Shown here: in pieces, positions 22,767-31,201 of the stretch
How positions within the stretch are numbered: the stretch's first letter is position 1
How the letters are laid out: every line of letters starts with the position of its first letter
DNA from: Microvirga lotononidis
Lineage (GTDB): Bacteria; Pseudomonadota; Alphaproteobacteria; Rhizobiales; Beijerinckiaceae
Length of the DNA stretch: 64,000 nt
Assembly: GCF_034627025.1 (NCBI RefSeq)
Contig: NZ_CP141048.1
Span: forward strand, 1,123,501-1,187,500
Direction of reading: 5' to 3'
Notes under the pieces: model-generated
Database searches by the model: none
Seen by the model: the letters and a program-made list of their open reading frames with translations, nothing else
What the model was told of the DNA's origin: nothing
Translations under genes and position numbers: made by a program

Positions 22767-22849
22767 ATCACCGGCCTCGTGCCGGTGATCTCGATTGGAA
22801 GAAGCGCAGCGCTTTACATGATCGGGATGGCCGGGACAGGCCCGGCCAT
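22767..22849. repeat. Double-hairpin intergenic repeat (GCCGGTGAT / GGCCGGG type)
   Basis: Hairpin one: ATCACCGGC, loop CTCGT, GCCGGTGAT (22767-22789). Hairpin two: ATGGCCGGG, loop ACAGG, CCCGGCCAT (22827-22849). It lies between the convergent aminotransferase and iorAB genes, where it can serve as a bidirectional transcript end. The same two hairpins recur in the opposite order at 59457-59539, and singly at 55937-55965 and 49766-49788. Confidence 0.8.
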
Positions 22850-22869
22850 GACACGGACAGGTTCAACCT

Positions 22870-25800
22870 TTACTCCGCCGCGGCCGCCAGCGGCTGCGGC
22901 CCGGCGCGGAACTTCGTCAGGAGATCGGCCTCCTCCGCCTTCGCGGCTTTCAGATTCCGTTCCTTGATGTGACCGAAGCCGCGGATCTTCTGCGGAACGG
23001 CGGCAAGACCCAGAGCCACGGCATGATTGCCGGCATTCAGCTTCGCGACGATTTCCTCGATCACGCCCTCGAATTCGCGGATCAGCTGGCGCTCGGTGCG
23101 GCGCTCGTCCGTATAACCGAAGACGTCGAGCGGCGTCCCGCGCAGGGATTTCAGGCCTGCAAGAACCCGGAAGGCCTTCATCATCCACGGCCCGAAGCTC
23201 ATCTTCTTCGGAAGACCCGTCACCGGATCCTTCCTGGCGAGCAACGGCGGGGCGAGGTGGAATTCGTAGCGCAGGTTGTCGCCCTCGAAGGCCGACGCGA
23301 CCTGCTTCTCGAAATTGCCGTTCGTGTAGAGACGCGCCACCTCGTACTCGTCCTTGTAGGCCATGAGCTTGAACAGCGAACGCGCCACGGCATCGGTGAG
23401 CGCGGTCGAGCCGGGCACGGCCTTGTCTTCCGCTGAGCGGACACGCTCGACAAGGTTGCGGTAACGGCGGCCGTAGCGCCTGCTCTGGTAGCCGGAAAGG
23501 AACGTCACACGCCGCTCGATCACTTCGTCCAAGGTCTCGGACAGCTTGCGCGATTCCGTCGGCGCCTTCAGCTCGCTCATCATGGCGGCGATCAGCTCGG
23601 GCTCGGCCGCCGCGCGGCGGCCCCAGCTGAAGGCGGCAAGGTTCATCTTCACCGCCTCGCCGTTGAGCTCGATCGCCTTCTCGATGGCAGCCCCCGAGAG
23701 CGGAACGCGGCCAGCCTGATAGGCATAGCCCAGCATGAACATGTTCGCCGCGATGGCATTGCCGAGAAGCGCCGTCGCAATCGCCGTCGCGTCGACGAAG
23801 GACACGCCGTCCGCTCCCGCCGTCGACCGGATCGCGCGCTTGAGGCGCTCGGTCGGAAGCGAGAAGTCGGCATTGCGGGTGAACTCGCCCGGCATGACCT
23901 CCGCCGTGTTCACCACGAGCGCGGTCTGCCCCTCCTTCACGGAGGCCAGCACCTTCTTGGTGCCCGTGACCACGAGATCGCAGCCGAGCACGAGATGAGC
24001 CGATTCGGCGCTCACGCGGATGGCGTGGATGTCGTCCTGGTTGTTGGCGAGCCGCACATGGCTGTAGACCGCGCCGCCCTTCTGGGCGAGGCCCGCCATG
24101 TCGATCATGCCCAGGCCCTTGCCTTCGAGATGGGCCGCCATGCCGAGGATCGCCCCGATGGTCACGACGCCCGTGCCGCCGACGCCCGTGACGATCACGT
24201 TGAACGTGCGGTCGATCGGCGGGATCGCCGGATCGGGCAGCGGCTTGAACGCTTTGCCATCCGTCGACACCGTCTCGGGAGCGGCCTTCCTGACCTTGGC
24301 GCCATGCACCGTCACGAAGGACGGGCAGAAGCCCTGGACGCAGGAGAAATCCTTGTTGCAGTTCGACTGGTCGATCTGGCGCTTGCGGCCGAATTCGGTC
24401 TCGACCGGCTGCACGGCGACGCAGTTCGACTGAACCGAGCAATCGCCGCAGGCCTCGCAGACGAGATCGTTGATGATCACGCGCTTGTCAGGATCAGGGA
24501 ACTCGCCGCGCTTGCGGCGGCGGCGTTTCTCGGACGCGCAGGTCTGATCGTAGATCATCACCGTCACGCCGGGCGCTTCCGCCAATTGCCGCTGGACCGC
24601 GTCGAGCTCGCTGCGGTGATGGATCGTCATTCCGGTCGGCCAGCGGATCTCCTTCGGGTATTTGTGCGGCTCGTCGGTGACGAGCGCGATGCGCTCCACG
24701 CCTTCCTCGCGCACCTGACGGGCAATCATGTCGACGGTGAGCCCGCCCTCGTGCTTCTGCCCGCCCGTCATGGCGACCGCGTCGTTGAAGAGGATCTTGT
24801 AGGTGACGTTGGTCTTGGTGTGGATCGCCCAGCGCAGGGCCAGAACGCCGGAATGGTTGTAGGTGCCGTCCCCGAGGTTTTGGAACACGTGGCCGCGCTT
24901 GGAGAACGGCGCCTCGCCGATCCAGTTCGCGCCTTCGCCGCCCATCTGGGTGAAGCCCTCGGTGGAGCGGTCCATCCACTGCACCATGTAGTGGCAGCCG
25001 ATGCCCGCATAGGCTCGCATGCCGTCGGGCACCTTCGTGGAGGAATTGTGCGGGCAGCCTGAGCAGAAATGCGGCACGCGGGTGGCCACGTCGCCGGTCG
25101 TCGTCAGCACCTCCTGCGCATGGCGAAGACGCGCCACGCGACCGCGCAGATCGTCGTTGTTGTGATAGGCGAGCAGCCGCTCGCCGATGACGACGGCGAT
25201 GTCGTTGGGATCGAGCGCGCCCTTCACGGGGAAGAGCCAGCGGCCTTCCTCATCCTTCTTGCCGATGCAGAGGGGCTGGTTGGCGGTGCCGTAAAGCTCC
25301 TCGCGCAGCTGCACCTCGATGAGGGAGCGCTTCTCCTCGACCACGATGACCTTGTCGAGCCCGCGCGCGAAATCCACGAGTTCGGTTTGCGAGAGCGGCC
25401 AGGGACAGGCGACCTTGTAGAGGCGAAGGCCCATGTCGTTCGCCTTCACCTCGTCGAGGCCGAGTTCGTCGAGGGCCTGGCGCACGTCGAGATATGACTT
25501 GCCGACCGTGATGATGCCGATCTTCGGGTTGCGGCCGCCGGACAGGACGATGCGGTTGAGGTTGTTGGCGCGCACGAAGGCCAGCATGGCGTCGCGCTTG
25601 AAATCCTGAAGCCGCGCCTCCTGGTCGAGCACGCCGTCGCGGTTGCGGATGTTGAGGCCGCCCGGCGGCAGGGTGAAATCATCCGGGATGACGATCTTCA
25701 CCCGGTCGAGCGAAGCATCGACGGAGGCGGTCGATTCGATGTTGTCCTTCACGCATTTGAACGCGACCCAGGTGCCGCAGAAACGGCTCATGGCATAGCC

Positions 25801-26370
25801 GTAGAGGCCGTAATCGAGAATTTCCTGAACGCCCGCCGGGTTCAGGATCGGGATCATCACGTCGACGAAATGGAACTCGGACTGGTGTGCGACGGTGGAG
25901 GACTCCGCCGTGTGGTCGTCGCCCATCAGGGCGAGCACGCCGCCATGCGTCGAAGATCCCGCCATATTGGCATGGCGGAACACGTCGCCGGAGCGGTCGA
26001 CACCGGGGCCCTTGCCGTACCAGAGGCCGAAGACGCCGTCATACTTGCCGTCGCCCCGGATCTCCGCCTGTTGCGAGCCCCAGACGGCCGTGGCCGCGAG
26101 CTCCTCGTTGAGGCCGGGCTGGAAGACGATGTTGGAGGCGTCCAGCCACTTCCGGGCGCGCCAGAGATTCTGGTCGAGACCGCCGATGGGCGAGCCGCGA
26201 TAGCCGGAGACGAACCCAGCCGTGCTGAGGCCCGCCAGCCTGTCCCGCTCGCGCTGCATGAGCAGCATGCGTACGACCGCCTGCGTGCCGGTAATGAAAA
26301 CGTGATCCTTGGAAAGATCGTATTTGTCGTCGAGCGTTACGCTGCGGAGCGCACCATGACCGTCGGCCAT
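22870..26370 (-). CDS. Indolepyruvate ferredoxin oxidoreductase, fused alpha-beta type
   Basis: Cytosolic thiamine-diphosphate/Fe-S enzyme that oxidatively decarboxylates indolepyruvate and other aryl or branched 2-oxo acids to acyl-CoA, passing electrons to ferredoxin. At 1166 aa it is the fused form common in proteobacteria. The N-terminal pyruvate:ferredoxin oxidoreductase-like domain (from about residue 20) is followed by the TPP-binding part with HFCSGCPHNSSTKVP (about 445) and GGEGANWIG. A cysteine cluster, VCEACGDCSVQSNC ... CNKDFSCVQGFCP, lies near 650-690. The gamma-type domain (IVTGVGGTGVVTIGAILG, about 735) and a DUF6537-like C-terminal region follow. GGAGG ribosome-binding site. 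A perfect palindrome 60-80 bases upstream is a probable operator. Confidence 0.93.
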   Translation of the reverse strand: MADGHGALRSVTLDDKYDLSKDHVFITGTQAVVRMLLMQRERDRLAGLSTAGFVSGYRGSPIGGLDQNLWRARKWLDASNIVFQPGLNEELAATAVWGSQQAEIRGDGKYDGVFGLWYGKGPGVDRSGDVFRHANMAGSSTHGGVLALMGDDHTAESSTVAHQSEFHFVDVMIPILNPAGVQEILDYGLYGYAMSRFCGTWVAFKCVKDNIESTASVDASLDRVKIVIPDDFTLPPGGLNIRNRDGVLDQEARLQDFKRDAMLAFVRANNLNRIVLSGGRNPKIGIITVGKSYLDVRQALDELGLDEVKANDMGLRLYKVACPWPLSQTELVDFARGLDKVIVVEEKRSLIEVQLREELYGTANQPLCIGKKDEEGRWLFPVKGALDPNDIAVVIGERLLAYHNNDDLRGRVARLRHAQEVLTTTGDVATRVPHFCSGCPHNSSTKVPDGMRAYAGIGCHYMVQWMDRSTEGFTQMGGEGANWIGEAPFSKRGHVFQNLGDGTYNHSGVLALRWAIHTKTNVTYKILFNDAVAMTGGQKHEGGLTVDMIARQVREEGVERIALVTDEPHKYPKEIRWPTGMTIHHRSELDAVQRQLAEAPGVTVMIYDQTCASEKRRRRKRGEFPDPDKRVIINDLVCEACGDCSVQSNCVAVQPVETEFGRKRQIDQSNCNKDFSCVQGFCPSFVTVHGAKVRKAAPETVSTDGKAFKPLPDPAIPPIDRTFNVIVTGVGGTGVVTIGAILGMAAHLEGKGLGMIDMAGLAQKGGAVYSHVRLANNQDDIHAIRVSAESAHLVLGCDLVVTGTKKVLASVKEGQTALVVNTAEVMPGEFTRNADFSLPTERLKRAIRSTAGADGVSFVDATAIATALLGNAIAANMFMLGYAYQAGRVPLSGAAIEKAIELNGEAVKMNLAAFSWGRRAAAEPELIAAMMSELKAPTESRKLSETLDEVIERRVTFLSGYQSRRYGRRYRNLVERVRSAEDKAVPGSTALTDAVARSLFKLMAYKDEYEVARLYTNGNFEKQVASAFEGDNLRYEFHLAPPLLARKDPVTGLPKKMSFGPWMMKAFRVLAGLKSLRGTPLDVFGYTDERRTERQLIREFEGVIEEIVAKLNAGNHAVALGLAAVPQKIRGFGHIKERNLKAAKAEEADLLTKFRAGPQPLAAAAE

Positions 26371-26430
26371 TACCCGTTATCCTCCTGGAGCGTCTTGCTC
26401 CGCTGCCGGTGTTCCGGTCTTCTTTTGTGA

Positions 26431-26453
26431 ATATGTCAGTAATGCTGACATAT
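26431..26453. promoter_or_regulatory. Perfect operator-like palindrome upstream of iorAB
   Basis: Arms ATATGTCAG (26431-26439) and CTGACATAT (26445-26453) with a 5-base spacer. It sits about 60 bases before the iorAB start and 115 bases before the DUF1007 gene. On the iorAB strand a TTGACG-like -35 (26465-26470) lies just upstream, so a protein bound here would cover the promoter. Size and symmetry fit a TetR- or MarR-type dimer; the regulator is not identified. Confidence 0.6.
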
Positions 26454-26567
26454 CTTCCAAAGGCCGTCAATCGAGCGCCTTCGTTTCGCCTCTGTTAACC
26501 ATGAAACCCTCATACCGCTTCCAGGATCCCGGCCTTAAGCCGGACGTCATTGTTCCAGGGTCGACGC

Positions 26568-27209
26568 ATGACACGCCATCTCGGACTGATATCGGCCCTG
26601 GCGGCCTTGAGCCTGAGCTTGGCTTCCCCAGCTCTGGCGCACCCCCATGTGTGGGTAACGGCCAAGGCGGAGGTCGTATTCGCCCCCGACGGCAAGGTGA
26701 CGGGCGTGCGCCACCACTGGACCTTCGACGAGGCCTATACGGCCTACGTCACGCAGGGGCTCGACAAGGACAGCGACGGCAAGCTGACGCCGGAGGAGCT
26801 CCAGGAACTCGCGGACGAGAATGCCGCCTCCCTGAACGAATTCGACTATTTCACCGTGCTCAAGGCCCGCGGCAAGCCGCAGAGTTTCGACCCGCCGCGC
26901 GAGGCCCGGATGAGCATGGAGAAGAACCAGGTCGCCATGTCGTTCTTCCTGCCGCTCAAGGCCCCCGCGCTCCCCTCGGGAGCCGTGTCGATCGAGATCG
27001 AGGACCCGACCTTCTTCGTCTATTTCAGCCTCTCCGAGGGTCAGGCCGCCATCTCGCTCGCCAATGCGCCTCAAGGCTGCGTGACGAGTATCGCCAAGGC
27101 CAGGCCGCTCGATGCCAGCATGCAGCAGATCCTGCAGAACGAGGGGGCCATCCAGCCTCAGGATATCGGCATCGAATATTCCAACAGGGCCATCATCGCA
27201 TGTCCCTGA
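26568..27209 (+). CDS. DUF1007 family exported protein with EF-hand-like loop
   Basis: Periplasmic DUF1007 protein, 213 aa from ATG 26568. Signal peptide MTRHLGLISALAALSLSLAS...ALA, then HPHVWVTAKAEV, the histidine-containing start typical of this family. A canonical calcium EF-hand loop, DKDSDGKLTPEE, lies near residues 66-77. DUF1007 genes regularly precede nickel/cobalt exporters or zinc systems, and here the stop overlaps the start of a NicO-family transporter by ten bases, so the two are co-translated. A metal-binding periplasmic accessory role is inferred. Confidence 0.9.
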   Translation: MTRHLGLISALAALSLSLASPALAHPHVWVTAKAEVVFAPDGKVTGVRHHWTFDEAYTAYVTQGLDKDSDGKLTPEELQELADENAASLNEFDYFTVLKARGKPQSFDPPREARMSMEKNQVAMSFFLPLKAPALPSGAVSIEIEDPTFFVYFSLSEGQAAISLANAPQGCVTSIAKARPLDASMQQILQNEGAIQPQDIGIEYSNRAIIACP

Positions 27210-28213
27210 CGTCAGACACTCCTATGCTTCCAAGCGCCGCTCGCGCGCCGCTCGGGCGACGGCTCGGCCTGATGCTCGCGGCCGTCGCAATCATCGCCTT
27301 AGGCATGGGGCTGATCGGACTGTGGCTCGGACCTGTCGGCAAGCCGCCGCCGCGCAACCCCTTCGGCATGGGCCTGCGGGAGGCGACGCCGTCGGGCAGC
27401 ATCGGAGCCTGGATCCTGTCCGTGCAATCCGGCTTCTACGGAAGCCTCCAGGCGGGGGTGCGCGCCATGAAGGAGAACGGCTCCGCCCTCTCCTCCCTCC
27501 TGCTCGTCGGCTTCGCCTACGGGGTCTTCCATGCGGCCGGACCAGGACATGGCAAGGGGGTGATCTCGGCCTATCTCGTGGCCGACGACAAGGCCCTGCG
27601 GAAGGGTTTCACCCTGAGCCTCGCGGCCGCCCTCGTGCAGGCGCTGGTCGCCATCGGCATCGTGTCGATCGTGAACCTCGCGCTGCGGGCAACGGCCTCC
27701 ACCATGAACAAGCTTGCCATGAATATCGAGGTGGCGAGCTTCGTCGCCGTGGCCCTGCTCGGCGCCGTCATCACCTGGCGCAAGGCCGGCAAGGTGCTGG
27801 GCGTCATGGCGCTCGCCCGCAATCCCTATGCCGCCGTGCAGGAGGATTGCGACCACGTCCACATGCCGCCTCCGCAGGAACTCGGCCGCCTGACCCGCTG
27901 GCGCGACATGGCCGGGGTAGCGATCGCCGCCGGCATCCGTCCCTGCGCGGGCGCCCTCATCGTCCTGGTCTTCGCCCTGTCGCAGGGGCTCTTCGCGGCC
28001 GGCGTCGCGGCGACCTTCGCCATGGCGCTCGGCACGGCGCTGACCACCGGAGCCATCGCGGCGCTCGCGGTCTTCTTCAAGGCCATGGCCCTGCGGGTCG
28101 CCGGAGGGCGGGGAGCCTCGGGGGCCGTGGCCATCGCGGGCCTCGAGCTCCTGGCCGCCGCCTTCGTGCTGGTCCTGGGCGCGAGCCTTCTCTATGGGCT
28201 GTGGGCGGGGTAG
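27200..28213 (+). CDS. NicO-family nickel/cobalt transporter (RcnA-like)
   Basis: Inner-membrane transporter of the NicO/RcnA group, 337 aa. The first transmembrane helix is LGLMLAAVAIIALGMGLIGLWLG. The metal-site signature HAAGPGHGKGVISAYL follows in the next hydrophobic region. Further helices are interrupted by a hydrophilic loop containing DCDHVHMPPP, and RPCAGALIVLVFAL is the family's second conserved motif. About six membrane segments in all. Direction (efflux in RcnA, uptake in NiCoT) cannot be read from sequence; RcnA-like efflux is the usual annotation. Start ATG 27200 overlaps the DUF1007 gene. Confidence 0.9.
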   Translation: MSLTSDTPMLPSAARAPLGRRLGLMLAAVAIIALGMGLIGLWLGPVGKPPPRNPFGMGLREATPSGSIGAWILSVQSGFYGSLQAGVRAMKENGSALSSLLLVGFAYGVFHAAGPGHGKGVISAYLVADDKALRKGFTLSLAAALVQALVAIGIVSIVNLALRATASTMNKLAMNIEVASFVAVALLGAVITWRKAGKVLGVMALARNPYAAVQEDCDHVHMPPPQELGRLTRWRDMAGVAIAAGIRPCAGALIVLVFALSQGLFAAGVAATFAMALGTALTTGAIAALAVFFKAMALRVAGGRGASGAVAIAGLELLAAAFVLVLGASLLYGLWAG

Positions 28214-28220
28214 GGATCGG

Positions 28221-28853
28221 CTATCGCCTTGCTTCGAACGCCATCCTCACCGCGAGGCCGCCCAGCACGGTGCCCATAAGCCAGCGCTGCGTCACCATCC
28301 AGCGGGGGCGGGTCGCCAGGAACACGGCAATCGATCCGGCCATAACGGTGATGACGGAATTCACGCTGACGCTGATGACGATCTGGGTAAAGCCGAGAAC
28401 AACGGATTGCATCAGCACGCTGCCCTGTTCGGGACTGATGAACTGAGGCAGGAGCGACAGGTACATCACGGCGATCTTCGGATTGAGCAGGTTCGTCAGA
28501 AGCCCCATCATGAACAGCCTGCGCGGGCTGTCCTTGGGAAGACCCTTGACCTGAAAGGGCGAGCGTCCGCCGGGCCTGACCGCCTGCCATGCCAGGTAAA
28601 GAAGGTAGGCTGCGCCGCCGAAGCGCAGCGCATCATACGCATAGGGCACGGCCAGCACGAGCGCCGTGATGCCGAAGGCCGCACACAGCATGTAGACCAC
28701 GAAGCCGACAGCTACGCCCGCGAGGGAGATGAAGCCGGCCGCGCGTCCCTGGGAGATGGATCGGGACACGAGGTAGATCATGTTCGGTCCAGGCGTCAGC
28801 ACCATTCCGAGCGCAACCAGGGCAAAGGCGACGAGGCTTGTGGATTCTGGCAT
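28221..28853 (-). CDS. LysE family amino-acid exporter
   Basis: Six-helix inner-membrane exporter of the LysE/RhtB family, 210 aa, full length. N-terminal helix LVAFALVALGMVLTPGPNMIYLVSRSIS carries the conserved TPGPN motif; GRAAGFISLAGVAVGFVVYML follows. The substrate is probably an amino acid or homoserine-lactone-like compound and cannot be chosen from sequence. Convergent with the NicO gene, seven bases apart. Confidence 0.92.
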   Translation of the reverse strand: MPESTSLVAFALVALGMVLTPGPNMIYLVSRSISQGRAAGFISLAGVAVGFVVYMLCAAFGITALVLAVPYAYDALRFGGAAYLLYLAWQAVRPGGRSPFQVKGLPKDSPRRLFMMGLLTNLLNPKIAVMYLSLLPQFISPEQGSVLMQSVVLGFTQIVISVSVNSVITVMAGSIAVFLATRPRWMVTQRWLMGTVLGGLAVRMAFEARR

Positions 28854-28892
28854 GGATAAGCTCCTTCACTGACCCTGTATCGAATGTCCGAC

Positions 28893-30491
28893 CTAAAGTC
28901 CCAGGGATCCGCCATCGGAGCGTGGATCGTGCACCGCTTCGACGCGCCCGTTGCGCGGGTGCTTCACCAGCATGCCCGCATGGCCGAAGCGTCCGGAATA
29001 GGCCTCGTCCATCTCCTCGATGCGATGACCGAGCCGCGAGAGGCCGCGGATCAGGCCGGGGTCGAAATGGCTCTCCACCTTCAGCACCGCCTCGCGCTCG
29101 CGAGGCCGTGCATCGAGCAGCCAGCGCGGCGCCTCCACGGCGTCTGCCAGTCCCATGCCGGCCTCTGCGTAGCGCGAAAAGATCTGGCCGAGGAACTGAG
29201 GTTGGGTCTCGCCACCCATCGCCCCGAAGGACAGCACCCGCCCATCGTCGAACACGGCCATGGCCGGATTGAGGGAATGGAGCGGCCGGTGGCCGGGCTC
29301 CAGCCGGTTGCTGCTCGCAGGATCGAGCGAGAAGGCCGTGCCGCGATTGTGCCAGAGGATCCCCGTGGCCGGGAGCAGGCAGCCGGAGCCATAAGCCCAG
29401 AACACGGACTGGATATAGGACACGGCGAGCCCGTCGCGGTCGATGGCCCCCATCCAGATCGTGTCCCCGTCGATGGGGCGTGGCAGCGGAAAGGAGGCGG
29501 CCCGCTTCATGTCGATGAGGGCAGCCTCCCTTTCCAGCGCCTGGGGCGTCAGGAAGGAGGCCGGGTCGTGAGCGAGGTTGCGTGGGTCGGCGACCACCCG
29601 ATCCCGGAGGGAGAAGGCGCGCTTCGCGGCCTCGATGAGGGCGTGATGATGCTCCGGCGTCTCGGCCCGGAGACCCTTGAGGCGCGCAACCATTCCGAGG
29701 ATCAGCAGGGTGGCCAGTCCCTGGCTCGGCGGCGGCAGATTGTAGACGGTGGAGTTCTGCAGCCGGACCGACAGGGGCTCCACGACGCGGGCGCGATAGG
29801 TCTCCAGGTCGCGGCGTGCGATGGGGCTGCCGATCCGTTCCAGATCGAGGGCGATCTCCCGCCCCACATCGCCGCGGTAGAAATCGGCCAGGCCCGCATG
29901 GGCGAGCTGCTCCAGGGTGTCGGCGAGGCGCGGCGTCCGCCTCTGCGTCCGCTCCGGTGCTCTCCTGCCGTCGACCAGGAAGGCCTCGGCAAAACCGGGA
30001 ACCTCATAGAGAGCGGCTTCCTCGCTGGTCACGAACCGCTCTTCGGAGCGGGAGACCGGGTATCCGTCGCGGGCATGGCGAATGGCGTCTCCGAGCAGCA
30101 GATCGAGCGGCAGCTGCCCGCCGAGCGCTTTGGAAAGCTCCAGGGCCAGCCCCCATCCGCTGACCGCACCCGCCACGGTCAGCGCCGAATCCGCTCCGCG
30201 CGGCGGGACGGCGTCATAGCCCTTCTCCCGGTAGCGCCTGATCGTGGCGAGCGAACCGGCGGGCCCGGAGGCGTCGAGGGCATGGATGCGGCCCTTGGGC
30301 TCGCGCACGAGCCAGAACCCGTCGCCGCCGATGCCATTCATGTGCGGATAGACCACCGCAATGGTCGCCGCCATGGCCACCATGGCCTCAATGGCATTGC
30401 CGCCGGCGGCAAGGACGGTCTGGCCGGTCTCGGCGGCGAGCCTATGGGGAGCCGCGACGGCGGCGGTCGAGAAGACGGGAGTTTCAGCCAT
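28893..30491 (-). CDS. Gamma-glutamyltransferase / cephalosporin acylase-like Ntn hydrolase
   Basis: Autoprocessing Ntn hydrolase of the gamma-glutamyltransferase superfamily, 532 aa from ATG 30491 (an upstream frame extension has no support). N-terminal VAAPHRLAAETGQTVLAAGGNAIEAMVA and GIGGDGFWLV are family hallmarks. The predicted cleavage point and nucleophile is Thr344 in DGDTIWMGAID, giving a large and a small subunit. No clear signal peptide is visible, so a cytoplasmic acylase-like role is possible. Substrate unknown. Confidence 0.88.
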   Translation of the reverse strand: MAETPVFSTAAVAAPHRLAAETGQTVLAAGGNAIEAMVAMAATIAVVYPHMNGIGGDGFWLVREPKGRIHALDASGPAGSLATIRRYREKGYDAVPPRGADSALTVAGAVSGWGLALELSKALGGQLPLDLLLGDAIRHARDGYPVSRSEERFVTSEEAALYEVPGFAEAFLVDGRRAPERTQRRTPRLADTLEQLAHAGLADFYRGDVGREIALDLERIGSPIARRDLETYRARVVEPLSVRLQNSTVYNLPPPSQGLATLLILGMVARLKGLRAETPEHHHALIEAAKRAFSLRDRVVADPRNLAHDPASFLTPQALEREAALIDMKRAASFPLPRPIDGDTIWMGAIDRDGLAVSYIQSVFWAYGSGCLLPATGILWHNRGTAFSLDPASSNRLEPGHRPLHSLNPAMAVFDDGRVLSFGAMGGETQPQFLGQIFSRYAEAGMGLADAVEAPRWLLDARPREREAVLKVESHFDPGLIRGLSRLGHRIEEMDEAYSGRFGHAGMLVKHPRNGRVEAVHDPRSDGGSLGL

Positions 30492-30584
30492 GGTCTCTTG
30501 AATGTGAGGCGCGACAGAATGAGATTCGGGGAGAACTTGCACCCGAGGGGGCGTTTAGGGTAGTCCCCTTACAACAACTGGAGT

Positions 30585-30836
30585 TTGGCAGAAGTGGCTC
30601 AGGCGAAAAGCACCAACTGGCGCAACGTGATCACCATCATGAGCATCATGATTCTGGTCGGCGGGGAAGTTTTCGGTGTTGCGATTGCCGCCGGCTGGGC
30701 CATCGCCGGCCTGTTCGAGCTCGGAGATCACGTCGGCTACGCCCTCATGGTCCTGTTCAGCCTGTTCGCCATCTACGCCCTCGTTCATCTCTGGCGCCGC
30801 TGCGTCGCCGCCGAGCCGCTGACCGGGCGGGCTTAA
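30585..30836 (+). CDS. Small two-helix membrane protein, TTG start
   Basis: An 83-aa protein not assigned to a family. The start is TTG 30585, preceded by a CTGGAG ribosome-binding site; no ATG or GTG fits. Two membrane helices are evident (VITIMSIMILVGGEVFGVAIAAGWAIAG and ALMVLFSLFAIYALVHLW), ending in a short basic tail. It is convergent with the DUF1850 gene, and the stop codons share the TTAA at 30833-30836. Coding potential looks real because the hydrophobic pattern is continuous. Confidence 0.7.
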   Translation: MAEVAQAKSTNWRNVITIMSIMILVGGEVFGVAIAAGWAIAGLFELGDHVGYALMVLFSLFAIYALVHLWRRCVAAEPLTGRA

Positions 30837-31201
30837 GGCTCCTCGCACGCCTTCATCACGACCGGATCGGCTGCGGGCGGCACATAGGCCTCCATCGGGC
30901 GGCATTGGCCCGAAATGCAGATCCGCCAATCGGCCGTTGCGCCCGAGCGGCGCATGACCACCTGTTCCTGCGGCGGCAGGCTTGGTTTCCACGCCCAGAC
31001 ACCCTTGGCGAACCTGGCTTCCGGCGGCGGCTCCATCCCGGCCCCGGAGCCGCGCACACGCGCTTCGACGAGTTCGAGCCCCGCCGGCGTCGAGCGCCAA
31101 TCCTCCTCCCAGGCGATCTTTTCGACCGAATGCGTCCAGGCGAGGGTGATCGCGCCCGCCATCAGGGGCGCGACCGTGGAGCCGGCGAGCAGGCAGATCA
31201 T
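30833..31201 (-). CDS. DUF1850 domain-containing protein
   Basis: 122-aa protein starting MICLLAGSTVAPLMAGAITL, an N-terminal signal or anchor, followed by WTHSVEKIAWEEDW, the hallmark of DUF1850 (an aromatic-H-S-V-E-K motif). DUF1850 genes are consistently placed next to TAXI-TRAP transporters. Here the ATG overlaps the TRAP permease stop by one base (TGATG), showing translational coupling. The function is unknown; an accessory role in assembly or regulation of the transporter is inferred from context. Confidence 0.88.
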   Translation of the reverse strand: MICLLAGSTVAPLMAGAITLAWTHSVEKIAWEEDWRSTPAGLELVEARVRGSGAGMEPPPEARFAKGVWAWKPSLPPQEQVVMRRSGATADWRICISGQCRPMEAYVPPAADPVVMKACEEP

